Origin: Flaccisagitta enflata
Taxonomy: Eukaryota; Chaetognatha; Sagittoidea; Aphragmophora
Length of the DNA: 64,000 nt
Assembly (NCBI GenBank): GCA_965153355.1
Contig: OZ231128.1
Location: 22,382,001-22,446,000 of the forward strand
Reading direction: 5' to 3'
The stretch's first letter is position 1; each line of letters begins with the position of its first letter. A program made the position numbers and the translations under genes. Positions 22,071 through 33,299 of this stretch are shown piece after piece. The notes beneath the pieces are model-generated. The model saw only the letters and a list, made by a program, of their open reading frames with translations, had not been told where the DNA came from and ran no database searches.

Positions 22071-22264
22071 ATCGTGGTCGCGATGGGGAATTTGGTTGTC
22101 GTCATCATTGTTGTTGTTGTTGTCTTCAGCCATTGATGGAATGAAATTGGAATCAACTTGACATCGTAGAGTCTTGCCCATGTCACTCAACCATGGAGTA
22201 AAATCCAAGGAAGACAACGAATAATTCTGGAACTCGGTTGAGACTCCCAATCCACCGACCGAAC
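22071..22264 (-). CDS. IgSF gene exon C: Ig domain E and F strands
   Basis: The acceptor is CTTGTTAG and the donor GTGAGT; two bases plus 64 codons. LSSLDFTPWLSDMGKTLRC is the E-F region of an Ig domain, with its Cys paired to that of exon B. It is followed by NFIPSMAED, similar to the NPxIPxSxxED segment of Sidestep-type proteins (family knowledge, from memory). A run of five Asn and three Asp follows, again from AAC/GAT repeats. It ends in phase 0, matching exon D. Confidence 0.82.
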
Positions 22265-22269
22265 CTAAC

Positions 22270-23015
22270 AAGAAAGGTTAGTCGATTAATGAAATGAAAG
22301 TAAATGTAACTTTTATTATGTATTATATTCGGATCATTTTTGTTTTTCGTTATCTGAATTTTTCATGTACTGTTGCAATGGTAAAACATTAACACGAATT
22401 CCTCTTTATTGAACAGCCAGTTTATTTTGCTCATCTGGTTAACACCCGCTAAACCCAGAAACCTTAAGTTTTTGTCAGGATTGACCCGTACTATAGCCAT
22501 AATTGTTACAATGTTACTGCCGTCAAAACCCCCGTAGAACAATACCCCGATTCTGACAGACGTTCCTATTCCACCATTACATATTCAGGTGAGGGGCAAA
22601 TGATCATTCGTTATAAATGGAGGCGAAACTGAAGAATATATGGCCGCTAAATTCTAGGAAGGGAATCTATACCGCCTAATATTTTATCGCGAAGGAGAGA
22701 AATGGAGTTTGAAAATGCTAAGCAGCTATACAGGCGCATCTGAGAGAGGAGAGAGAGAGAGAGAGAAAGAGATACTTGTACATATTCATATCTCACCTAT
22801 ACATGAAGAATGGTCTAAAAAGCCAGAAGGGGCGAGAGAGAAAAGAAAATAGGTTGATGGCGGAAGTAAAAACCTTAAAAAGAAATCGTTTAGGTAAAGC
22901 GATCCTCTCCTCTCCACAATACCGAAGGCGCGAAAAGAACTATCATTTAGAATATATGACCATTAAACAGTTACATTTGTGTCTTCTTTAGGCTAAGATC
23001 CGATACTATCGGATC
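22270..23015. other. Gene-free intron sequence
   Basis: A short GA run (22746-22768) is the only feature. No exon could be supported. Confidence 0.45.
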
Positions 23016-23020
23016 CATTA

Positions 23021-23795
23021 CAGGGTGTTTCAAGTGAGTTGTAACATAAAGAATCGACATATCTTTGCTTCTAGGAACTCAAATAAATTTCTGAAAAAAG
23101 ATCTAGAGACATCTTGGTCTGCAGTTTTTTCAAACAAAACCTCAAGTTTTAGTAATAGATAGATGTGTGTCAGTAGAAAATCAAAAGATCAGCCATTTTT
23201 GATGAGAAATCATCTTTTTCATAAATGTACCTTGCAGTTGCTTACTTTAACTGCTTGCCATTTTCAAACTAATTGAGCTAGAATCCTGGGATTGGTCTCA
23301 AATGAAAGATATTTGAACATAGATTGCTCAACTGCCTTGAAATCAGGGAAACTTTGAACATTTGAAGACTTTTTCAATGATTTTGGTCAAACCTCATCAA
23401 GGTTTTGATTGCAATTATCAAAAAACGCCATCAAAACAGTCGCAAATAGTGGAAAACTTCCAAATCTTTTAGGAGATCTAAAATCTGTAACAAATTATCT
23501 GTCATTTGAGACCAATCTCACGGTTCTAGCTTAATTTGATAAAAAATGGCACACAATTAAGGACAGCTACTCCAAATTACAATAAGATGTCAAAAATAGA
23601 AATTGAAGTGGTCATAAATTACATATGTTCTTCAAAGATATGTGGCATCTAGATGAGTTGTTGGATTATCATAAAATTTTGCATGCTAAAACTGCAGACC
23701 AAGATTTTTTTAGATCTTTTTCCAGAAATTGATATGAGTTGCTAGAAGCAAAGATATGTCGATTCTTTATGTTACAACTCACTTGAAACACCCTG
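23021..23795. mobile_element. Palindromic mariner-type MITE, TA-flanked
   Basis: Ends CAGGGTGTTTCAAGTGAGTT and AACTCACTTGAAACACCCTG, with TA at 23019-23020 and 23796-23797. Arms pair along most of the length (for example GAATCGACATATCTTTGCTT and its complement). No transposase. Confidence 0.8.
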
Positions 23796-24005
23796 TATAG
23801 CATGATGTAACTGTAGGAGGAATCAACAGAAAATATGGGGTGGGCAGCGGTGATAGACCTCAGAGGAACAAAGTGTATCGGGTTAGTGGGCCAACGGGGG
23901 TAATGGCTTGCTTTAAATGAGTCTCTGTTTGTTTTCTGTTTTGATGGTAATTTTATTGCCTTCACACCACCTTTATTTGTCTGAAGCTCGGCAGAGAGAA
24001 AGAAG

Positions 24006-24330
<325 letters not shown>

Positions 24331-24419
24331 AGAGAGACTTCCCTTTTAGCAGCAGTTGAGGGAGGTGACGACAGAAAATCGCGTTGCAGTGAAGAAAAAA
24401 GGTGCGAAAGTTTCCTCAC

Positions 24420-24573
24420 CTAGAGACCAACTGAGTTTTGGATGCTTGCGGACACCATGATGAAACATTTGAGAGAGTTTGTTACTCTTGTCGTTGTTGT
24501 TGTTACTGTTTTTGTTTCCATCATTGTTGTGGCTGTCGTTTCCAACTCCATGTGCGGAAGAGGTGCATGAGAC
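24420..24573 (-). CDS. IgSF gene exon B: Ig domain B to C strands with Asn-rich insert
   Basis: The acceptor is TTATCAG and the donor GTGAGG; 51 codons plus one base (phase 1). It opens VSCTSS, the B-strand Cys, and ends PKLSWSL, the invariant Trp of strand C. Between them is an insert rich in Asn, Asp, Ser and Lys, including four Asn in a row coded by AAC. The insert makes the B-C loop far longer than a normal Ig loop and looks like a coding AAC microsatellite. Phase 1 fits exon C. Confidence 0.8.
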
Positions 24574-24622
24574 CTGATAAACAAGCAAAAAGATGATATA
24601 CGTGAAGCTTCATTTTTTTTTT

Positions 24623-24653
<31 letters not shown>

Positions 24654-25122
24654 TCAGTCCGTCAGATAGAGAGACAATCAGGCTGAAAGACACACAGACG
24701 AAAAGGCCACAAGGCGACAAGTCATAAATAACAAACAGACAGATTGACTGATAAATGGATATTTGATGACACAGCTGTATTTTCTTTTCGTCTTTTCATG
24801 TTTTATTGCAGTACCAGATTTTTGTATTCAGAAACGTTTCTTTGAATCTGGAACAGAAAATGTTCTCACGCTGAGTGAATTTCAAATTTTCAATCATCGA
24901 GTCGAGAAAGCGCGTTTTCATTTTTACAAGTTTTCAATATTTAGCATCTCAGAGAGAGACCGGTGAGACCTCTGCTGCGGTGCGAATGTTACACATTGTT
25001 GCAAATTGCTGCAAATTGCTGCAAATTGCTGCAAATTGCACAAATTCGAAATCGCACCAGCAAAGATTAAAATGAATACATCAAAGCAAATACGAATTTC
25101 TAAGCTTCGTAAAACACAAATA

Positions 25123-25298
25123 CAGTTGAACCGCGCTCCAACGGACGCGGTTTTAACGGAATTCTCTTTGTAACTGATACTATTTCTTGGTCCCTTAAAC
25201 CCATTTTTTTATCATCTACATAGGCTATAACAGAATTTCGCTTAAAACAGATGAAACTTCTTCAGTCCCCTGAAATTTGTTTGTGCAGGATTTAACTG
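25123..25298. mobile_element. Small pogo/Tigger-like MITE
   Basis: 176 bp, TA at 25121-25122 and 25299-25300. Ends CAGTTGAACCGCGC and GGATTTAACTG are imperfect inverted repeats of the CAGTTGAAC type seen in pogo-like elements. Confidence 0.5.
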
Positions 25299-25627
25299 TA
25301 TGGATAACTCCTCTTGGTACCATAACAAAAGTTTGTTTCCAATCTTATTTTACCACCCTAACAATGAAAGAAAAAACACATTAACAAACTTCATAAGACA
25401 GCGTGCCCACGAAGCCAACATTTAGGGTATCAAAATAGGTCAAAATGGAAAACATACATGAGTGAAAATAGAAAAACAAGTGAATAAAAATGATTGAGAT
25501 AAGACATACATGATATTTGAAAGGAAAATTTGCATCCATTCAGCAAGATTAGCAGATTTAGCTTAAATTACTGAAAAAAATTTTCTGAAAATTTCTACAA
25601 ATTTATTTTTTGTCACTGACAAGGGGT

Positions 25628-25772
25628 TGGTCGAAATTATAAGTTTGCATAGAAAATGAAAAAATTAAAAAACAAAGAACATAGTTCTCTCCCCAAATCG
25701 TTTTTAGAGAGAACTATGTTTTTGAAAATGCAAAATTTTTCTGGGTGTGGCCTTCTTATAATTTCGACCTCA
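25628..25772. repeat. Short palindrome
   Basis: GGTCGAAATTATAAG (25632) pairs with CTTATAATTTCGACC (25755-25769), and AACATAGTTCTCTC pairs with GAGAGAACTATGTT at the centre. Probably a degenerate foldback MITE. Confidence 0.5.
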
Positions 25773-26032
25773 GAAGTTAGAAAAAAATGTCAACAAAATT
25801 TCACTAAAAATCTTCATTTTGTTGCCATTTTCCGTGAGAATTGCTTATCAAAAGGCGATTTAAAGCGTGAAATATGAAACAGATGTACATATCAAGTGTA
25901 TTCAGTGACAACTTGAGAAATGAAAACATTTGTGGATGGATATATAGTCCATTATTGATGGAAACGTGGGGTGAAGCACTTCATTTTTCCCTGGCTGATT
26001 CGACGTCATAAGCATTACATTAGAATAGAGTA

Positions 26033-26190
26033 CAGCTGAATCCCGCAATACTGAATGTCAAGGGGCCAACAAATTTAATGTTTTATATAAATTTTTGTCA
26101 CAATTAATGTAAGGAAACAAAATTTCATATTTGTAATGCTTCAGGGCGGATTTTTGTTCTTCATGGGTCCGTTATAGCGGGATGTAACTG
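26033..26190. mobile_element. Small pogo-like MITE
   Basis: 158 bp; CAGCTGAATCCCGCAATA against TATAGCGGGATGTAACTG. TA is present on the left (26031-26032); the right flank is TT, so the duplication has decayed or the element differs. It ends 20 bp from exon A. Confidence 0.45.
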
Positions 26191-26210
26191 TTCTTTAAAA
26201 TAGAACTTAC

Positions 26211-26352
26211 CCGAATTGATTGTCCTTCATTAAGAGCCGCCAAAGCAGAAGGGTTACAGGTCGGGATGGCAATAACCCCCAAAAGGAAGGAATGTGAGTG
26301 GCCGCATTTGTAAACTGCCGCGTCTTTGGGCTCCACGCTGAAGATCTGCATC
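26211..26352 (-). CDS. IgSF gene exon A: end of an Ig domain
   Basis: The acceptor ATGCTCAG is preceded by a CT microsatellite that serves as the pyrimidine tract; the donor is GTAAGT. One split-codon base is followed by 47 codons. SVEPKDAAVYKCG is a textbook Ig F strand with the D-x-x-x-Y-x-C motif. The exon then runs through a linker to LNEGQSIR, strand B of the next Ig domain, which continues in exon B as VSC. It ends in phase 0, matching exon B. The preceding exon must end in phase 2 and was not found with confidence. Confidence 0.8.
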
Positions 26353-26363
26353 CTGAGCATTGT

Positions 26364-26394
<31 letters not shown>

Positions 26395-26842
26395 CATCAG
26401 CTGCTTTATCAGCGGCCAAATTATCGCTAACAAAAACCCCATTCCATTTTCCCCCCTGTACTCCTGTACCCCTGTTTTTCTCAACTTCTTTCAGCCCGCT
26501 ATACAGATCTGTCATCCTGCCATCTTTTTTCCTAGCCTCCTTTCAATCATTCCGCGAGATTTTTTTCCCAAGCAACAGCTTAAACAGAAGACGAGGACCA
26601 CTTGCAAAAAAAGAAAAGGCGATGTCTTCTTTTTTTCTTGTTTGGGATGCGTTAGCAATTAATCCTGATTGGCTTTCACATTGAAGCTGTCTTTTCTCAT
26701 TTTCTATTTGCATAAATTGTAGATACATTCTAGATTTCATGAACATAGCGAGGGATTTGTTGAAGAAGAAATGCAGACCGATTGTGGTGTATTTAGATTC
26801 GACGATAAGTGATCCGCCATGGGCATGGACGCCACGCACCGT

Positions 26843-27047
<205 letters not shown>

Positions 27048-27621
27048 CTGTGAGCGTGTGTGCTTATGTAACCGTCAGTCTGTCTTTTTAATCAAGGGAA
27101 AAAATCTTTTCGAAGCCACAGAGATCATTTGAACTGCTCCGATTTCTTTGGGTTGGTACTTAGTTGTTCATTTCCTCTCTCTTGGACCTTTTGTAATGGA
27201 AGAATCATTCATGTGATTGCAGTCTCTTCCTTTTATCTGTCAACGATTCTGAGTTCTTCTCTCCCCTCCAAAAAAAAAGAAACGTCGATAAGGCAAAGAA
27301 GCGTAATCCTAACTGCTGCCAAAAAAGTTTTACCGCTCCTTAAAGAAAAGACTCACTGCAACAGGTAGTGTGCTTTTAATCGCAGAACAGCCTTAGCTTC
27401 AAGTAACGAGGAACTGCGTCTTTATGCACCGACATTTCCTTCGCCATGACTGACGGGGAGGGTTATAGTCGCACCGTCTGGAATAAACACTCTTGCCCCC
27501 CCTTTAGTCACCCAAGAAAAAAAAGTTGGGAAAAACAATTTAACTAATGACCTTCGAAATCAGGCACGCCGCCGCCTACGAAACCCAAGGAGACAACAAA
27601 ACGAAAATGACGTCGTGTCTG

Positions 27622-27798
<177 letters not shown>

Positions 27799-28034
27799 CG
27801 GCAACGATAATCACGAGAATAAATGGTGCAAAGAATGAAAAAAAAAAAAGATGTATATAAGAATAGAAGAAAGAAAGCTGAGAATGATGCCTCTCGATTT
27901 GTCGTCTGTAAACAGAGTCAATGTCAAAGAAGAGTGACTGATAGTCTTAGGAAGAAGACAGAGAGAGAAACACGATTAATCATAACCTTATGCTTGGTGT
28001 CAGGATGTGGGCTTGGGTGAAGTGGTCTGTCTCA

Positions 28035-28282
<248 letters not shown>

Positions 28283-28285
28283 TGT

Positions 28286-29180
28286 GTGCAACAATTTATT
28301 CTACATAAAACTCATACAATTATCCAAATAAGAAACATTTAACTTTAAAGAAAATCTGAAAAAATACGGACATTTATATAGTGTAAGCTTCCATTACATA
28401 CACATACATACCTAATATATGGTTTTTTGAAACGCTATCAAAATTCCTCAGGTATATACTTTTTACTAAATGTGTCATATTTCTTCTATTTAAAACAAAA
28501 TTTTAAGTGTATTTTAAAAATATATATAAAAATATTTTAGGGGAAGGGTATTGTTAGAGCTGTCCTCTGGCATTGATCGGGACCATCAACTCAGCCCAAT
28601 TTTGGTTAAAATTACCTAACTGAAAAAAAAGGAACCAGGGGGTCCCATATCCCAGCTGAGCCCCTTTATCCTAAGTCGGGGTGGAGAAAGGTGAATTTTA
28701 CTAAAATTGGTTAAGGTTATAATTACTTCTTAGTGATTAAAGGGAAAAAAGCCTTCATCTTCAAAGAAGATATATCATGGGATGATAGGTCACCATGAGG
28801 GGTAAAAGGTTTTGTACATGTCCATAAAAATTAAAAAAAAATTGATATAATTAATATAATTTGATATAATAACAAACCATTCAGCTTCTGGTCATCAGTT
28901 GGTGTCCTGTACCCAAAAAAAAGGGTTTCGCCCCATATATACATATATATTTAAAATACACATGTATATATTCACCAAGACCCGAGTACAGGTGGGGCAC
29001 ACCTTGAAGGTGTCCTTCACTGCATGGTTTGTAGAATATAGAAATCATCAGGAACACGCCATGACATCAAAAAGAATATCATGAGTCTTCCCAATTATTT
29101 TCAAAATTCTTTATTATAGGAAAAAATCTTTTTTAAAAAAATATATTAGGAATAATAATTAAAACTATAGTAAAACCTAG
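28286..29180 (-). other. AT-rich non-coding stretch, possible 3' region of the Penelope-like element
   Basis: No exons or RNA genes seen. It lies between the (TG)n array and the duplicated 3' end of the reverse transcriptase frame, so part may be the element's untranslated tail (inference). Confidence 0.4.
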
Positions 29181-29182
29181 AA

Positions 29183-29476
29183 GGTGTTTGGCTATGGTCT
29201 ACGACAAGTGGGTCAAAAGATTCTCATAGCCTCCCACCCAAAAAATTATTTAATCAAAAATATTTTTGATAAAGTCATCTGTACTAGGAATATTATAATT
29301 TATTAGTATATCATGTTTTTCTTTAAAGATGGTGTTTGGCTATGGTCTGCGACAAGTGGGTCAAAAAGATTCTCATAGCCTCCCACCCAAAAAATTATTT
29401 AATCAAAAATATTTTTGATAAAGTCATCTGTACTAGGAATATTATAATTTATTAGTATATCATGTTTTTCTTTAAA
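29183..29476 (-). repeat. 148-bp direct tandem duplication of the retroelement 3' end
   Basis: Copies at 29183-29327 and 29331-29476 are near-identical (GGTGTTTGGCTATGGTCT start; one A/G change and one A indel seen). The second holds the last codons and stop of the reverse transcriptase frame; the first is a copy beyond the stop. Confidence 0.85.
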
Positions 29477-32098
29477 AAATCTAGATGTTAGTCTTTTTAA
29501 ATCAATAATTTTGTAGCCTTGGGTCTTAAGTTTGTCCACCAAAGATTTGCTTCTGATTAAAAAATCCGCATATCTTGATGATAATCTAGAAAATCTGATT
29601 AATTGGCTATAATAAACTCCCAAGGCCGATTTTTTTGGTATACAGCTGTCTATGAATGGAAAATTAACAATATCAAAAGAAAAATCATCACGTTTATCAT
29701 AGACAGAAAAATTAAGTATAGAATTTTCTGATTTAATTTTTAAATCTAAGTATGTTACCTCAAGAGTATTGCTAGATTCTAATTTAATTTCTAGGTCTCG
29801 AGGGTATATTCTATAGATATGATCCCTGAAGGTCGGAAAATTAGCTACAAAAAGATCATCTATATATCTTTCATTAAGCTTAAATTTTCTTGCTAAAGGA
29901 AGATCTACCTTAGAAATTTCCCCCACATAGTCTGATTCATAACTATATAAAAGTAGATTAGCTATATCCTGTCCAGAATCAAGACCAATAGGTATTCCTA
30001 TCATTTGCTTATACACATCCTTTCCATATTTTACATATATATTATCTAAAATAAATTCCAAAATCTCTTGCATATCCTCAGATCTGAAAGAAAATCTACC
30101 ATTGACTTTTGTAGGACTAAAATAAGCCCCGTGCATATTGACGCTTATGTATGGTCTTGCCTCCCTATTAAAGACTTTCTGAAAGACAGCGGAAAATCTA
30201 TGTTTTATTTCTCTATGAGGCAAGGCTGTGTACAGAGTGGAAAAATCATATGTTTCCATATGATTGATCCTCTCAGATTTCATTTTTTCTAAAAATTCTA
30301 GAGAATTATCCAAAATCCAAAAATGATTCAACCCTGTCCTTTCAAAAACTGTTTTATTATAATTTTTCATATGATGCAAAATTAATTTTAAAGCTTTAGA
30401 AAAGTGTTTTGAAAGCATTTTGATTGAACAAAATTTGGATCCTGCAATAAATCTATTGCCTATAGGATTTTTATGCATCTTAGGTATCCAATAAATCAGA
30501 GGTAGGTCTCCCATACACTCTGGAACTTTAATTCCTTTGTTTTTTGAAAAATTAATTATATCTCTGTTGATAGTATCCTGTCTTTTATCCGTTAATTGAT
30601 ATGTTACTTGTCCTGGTCTCATCAACTCTTCCTTTAAAGTCTTTATATAAAAATATTTACAAGTAAAAAGAATATTGTTCTGAGCCTTATCCGCCACAGT
30701 TATTACAAAATCCTTTTTTAGATTCTCTAACTCTATGGCTGGATTTCCATCAAGTTTTTGAGACCAGGATCTTTTAAATAGAATTTTTCCTCTGTTAATT
30801 TTATTGTCTACTACTCTCAATATCTCATTTTTCCATATGTTTAAATCCTCCTTTTTAACCAAAATGTTTCCCCGTTTTTTCTCCTTTGCTGTCCAATTAT
30901 CTATATAAGACTCAAGAAAATTTTCTATTTGATTTTTGTCTTCTGCCCAATTAATTCTCTGTGGTAGCCTGTATTTAGGACCTTTCTTAAAAATATTTTT
31001 TAATAATGCATTTTTTATAATTCCCAAATTTCCAGTAATAACATGACCATGGTGGTCATCCTTATAAATGGAATTCTGGCAATTACATTGAATGTCACCA
31101 CTTTCAAAACTTCCAATTGATTCTTCCGATAAGGCCTCCTTATAATTAAATATCTTTCCTGCAATACTTTTATTAAATCTATATCCAACTATAGGAGGCT
31201 CTTTATCAATAAAATAAATTGGAATTTTATCTGTGACACTTTTATTCCTAAGTATTTGGCCTATATTAATATGATCCAGTCCTTTATCTCTGAATTGAAT
31301 ATGATAAAAATCTCTATCTTTCTTAGTGCTAATTTGGACTGGTTTGAATAATCTCTGGTAAGATATCATATTTATCAAATCTCTTAGTCTATCGTCTATC
31401 ATATTGTCCTGTTTTGCGATGGTCTGTAAGGACTGCAACTGATTCCTTGGTAGACCATATAAAAACGTTTTGAAAAAATGGATATAGTTATTTTTATCCC
31501 TAAGCTCAATATGTTTCCTCTTTAAAAAATCTATGGATATATCATTATTATTTCTTAATCTTTTTGGTTTTCTTTTAGAATGTTTTTTATTTTTCCTTCT
31601 TCTTCTTCCTTCAAAATTCCGATAATGTCCCTGGGACACATTAAAATCTCCTATCCCTTTAACTGAGATGTTTAGACCAAAGGGATAAGCAGTTTGCATT
31701 TTTGAAATCCAAAATTTCTCTCTATTTAATCTGTATTTAGTAATTGCCTGATCTTTTTGTTTCTCACTTAAATTTTGTAAATTTACGTTTCTCTTATCTA
31801 TAAATTCTATAGGAATTACCCTAAGATTAGATATACCATGACCACTTTCTTCAAAATGTTTATGAACAATTTGGCCAGACTTTTTTCCATTTATATTAGT
31901 TTTATGATTACTAAATCTTCTTATTAATTTTTGTTTTGTTTCACCTATATATTGAATATTACAAACTTTACAATATATCATGTATATTACATTTTCTGAT
32001 TTACAAGTTAGAAAATCCTGATCTGCTAAAGAAGGTCTGTGTGCACATGTTTGTGTGTGTGTAATCTGGCTGCAATAAAAATCTTTACGAAAAAACAT
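29399..32098 (-). CDS. Naiad-type Penelope-like protein: GIY-YIG endonuclease + reverse transcriptase
   Basis: 899 codons from the ATG of MFFRKDF to TAA; an upstream in-frame ATG at 32296 only adds repeat-coded Val/Leu. Residues 38-54 (IYMIYC..YIGET) are the GIY-YIG core, with Arg60/61, His65, His81/87, Glu128 and Asn143 at expected family positions; C43/C46 with His fit the CCHH motif. A basic region follows (165-185). CNC at 338-340 is the CxC motif. Reverse transcriptase: ITVADKAQNN (467), NRFIAGSKF (548), motif A YDFSTLY (617, Asp618), motif B GIPIGLDSGQDIANLLL (701), motif C YIDD (745). It copies its RNA at a nicked target. No stop or frameshift, so it may be active. Endonuclease first, RT last is the permuted Naiad/Chlamys order. 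Confidence 0.92.
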   Translation of the reverse strand: MFFRKDFYCSQITHTQTCAHRPSLADQDFLTCKSENVIYMIYCKVCNIQYIGETKQKLIRRFSNHKTNINGKKSGQIVHKHFEESGHGISNLRVIPIEFIDKRNVNLQNLSEKQKDQAITKYRLNREKFWISKMQTAYPFGLNISVKGIGDFNVSQGHYRNFEGRRRRKNKKHSKRKPKRLRNNNDISIDFLKRKHIELRDKNNYIHFFKTFLYGLPRNQLQSLQTIAKQDNMIDDRLRDLINMISYQRLFKPVQISTKKDRDFYHIQFRDKGLDHINIGQILRNKSVTDKIPIYFIDKEPPIVGYRFNKSIAGKIFNYKEALSEESIGSFESGDIQCNCQNSIYKDDHHGHVITGNLGIIKNALLKNIFKKGPKYRLPQRINWAEDKNQIENFLESYIDNWTAKEKKRGNILVKKEDLNIWKNEILRVVDNKINRGKILFKRSWSQKLDGNPAIELENLKKDFVITVADKAQNNILFTCKYFYIKTLKEELMRPGQVTYQLTDKRQDTINRDIINFSKNKGIKVPECMGDLPLIYWIPKMHKNPIGNRFIAGSKFCSIKMLSKHFSKALKLILHHMKNYNKTVFERTGLNHFWILDNSLEFLEKMKSERINHMETYDFSTLYTALPHREIKHRFSAVFQKVFNREARPYISVNMHGAYFSPTKVNGRFSFRSEDMQEILEFILDNIYVKYGKDVYKQMIGIPIGLDSGQDIANLLLYSYESDYVGEISKVDLPLARKFKLNERYIDDLFVANFPTFRDHIYRIYPRDLEIKLESSNTLEVTYLDLKIKSENSILNFSVYDKRDDFSFDIVNFPFIDSCIPKKSALGVYYSQLIRFSRLSSRYADFLIRSKSLVDKLKTQGYKIIDLKRLTSRFFKEKHDILINYNIPSTDDFIKNIFD

Positions 32099-32127
32099 AA
32101 GGAAAAGTAACAAAAAAAACTTCAATA

Positions 32128-32145
32128 ACAACAACAACAAACAAA

Positions 32146-32241
<96 letters not shown>

Positions 32242-32280
32242 AAACAACACAAACAACAAAAACAACAAAAACAACCATAA
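32128..32280. repeat. (AAC)n microsatellite at the retroelement 5' end
   Basis: AAC units, decaying outward into CAAACAACAC and AACCATAAC variants. Read on the minus strand it adds Val/Leu codons to the retroelement frame. Confidence 0.95.
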
Positions 32281-33024
32281 CAATAAAAACAACCATAACA
32301 AAAAAATCACTTTGGTTACACTTTTAATTGACAGCTTTTTCTGCAGATTCCAAATATGCAGTCACAATTGTGGTTTGACTACTTTGAAATTTTGGATTTC
32401 ATATAGGGGTAGGGTTAACAAAGGGTAAGGCCACCTAAAAGTAGAACTTCAAAGCCAATATTGATTTCAATAGAAGCCTAAGACAACCCCAGAAGCCACA
32501 ACATGATCCGCTCGGAGAATGCCAATTCTATTGCTTTTAGTCATTTGGGTACTGGCTAATCACCCTGTCCCCGATAGCCCTATAAAGGCAGGCATCAATG
32601 ACCCCGCATCAGACCATGTTCCCAGTGTTTTATGATGTATTGGGACTTAGAATAACATGGCGGCAATTTTTTTCTCATGCGGAGATTTGTTTGATATGAC
32701 ATTTTAGGGGTTGATGATGAATTGGTGGTTGTAGTACAAAAGCTTATCTTTAGGGTCACCTTCTTTCAAAGATTTCTTGGCTTCTAGAACAGCTAGTAAA
32801 CTTTTTAAAAAAAGGAAATTAATCTACATCAAAAAATCTACAAGATGAGCGCAATCTGGCACTTGTGGCTCAAACCGTTTAGAAATGGCGAGCGAAACAG
32901 TGAAAACGTTCAATTTCAAAATGGGCAGAAATTGAAAATAAACATTTTTTTTTCACTTCATGGCATTGTAATTGTGGCTTAGTATCTAACTTGAATTGCT
33001 TTCCCATAAATTCTGTTTACAGTA

Positions 33025-33240
33025 CCGTATTTTCTCTAAAAAGCGCCCCGGGCGCTTTTGAAATTGAAATATGACTTTGCTTTTTAACCCTCCAATAAGC
33101 GCCCCTTTTATATCATAGATGAACTGTCATTTAGTCTATCTTTTTCATGAAAGGCTACCAAATGCTAAATTTGACTCAAAATGGAGATATGAATTGCATA
33201 TATGTCTGAAAATCATTTTATCATTTTACTCAATTTTTTT
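33025..33240. mobile_element. CCGTATTT MITE, 5' half
   Basis: CCGTATTTTCTCTAAAAAGC through TCATGAAAGGC matches the reverse of 46591-46928. The second end is missing. It preserves the site where the 14.7-kb copy carries an ACAAG element. Confidence 0.65.
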
Positions 33241-33299
33241 TTGTCCAAGTGTGTGGTAGGATACTGGCCCAATAATGTTTCTATGTCTTTTTTTTTTCT

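Larger units (their letters stand above)
29183..32127 (-). mobile_element. Penelope-like retroelement, Naiad type
   Basis: It contains the intact endonuclease-reverse transcriptase frame, a tandem duplicate of its 3' end and an (AAC)n array directly at its 5' side. True outer borders are not proven: the 5' border is set where the AAC-type sequence begins and the 3' border at the duplicate. Published Naiad elements have an N-terminal GIY-YIG, tandem or partial copies and a bias for microsatellites, all of which fit. Confidence 0.85.

Noticed and set aside
27430-27502. Possible upstream Ig exon (VFIPDGATITLPVSHGEG on the minus strand)
   Set aside because: It reads like an Ig A-B strand, but the B-strand Cys is missing, the donor GTGCAT is weak and its phase (1) does not join exon A, which needs a phase-2 donor.
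30068-30292. 74-codon plus-strand frame
   Set aside because: Lies antisense within the reverse transcriptase frame; a shadow.
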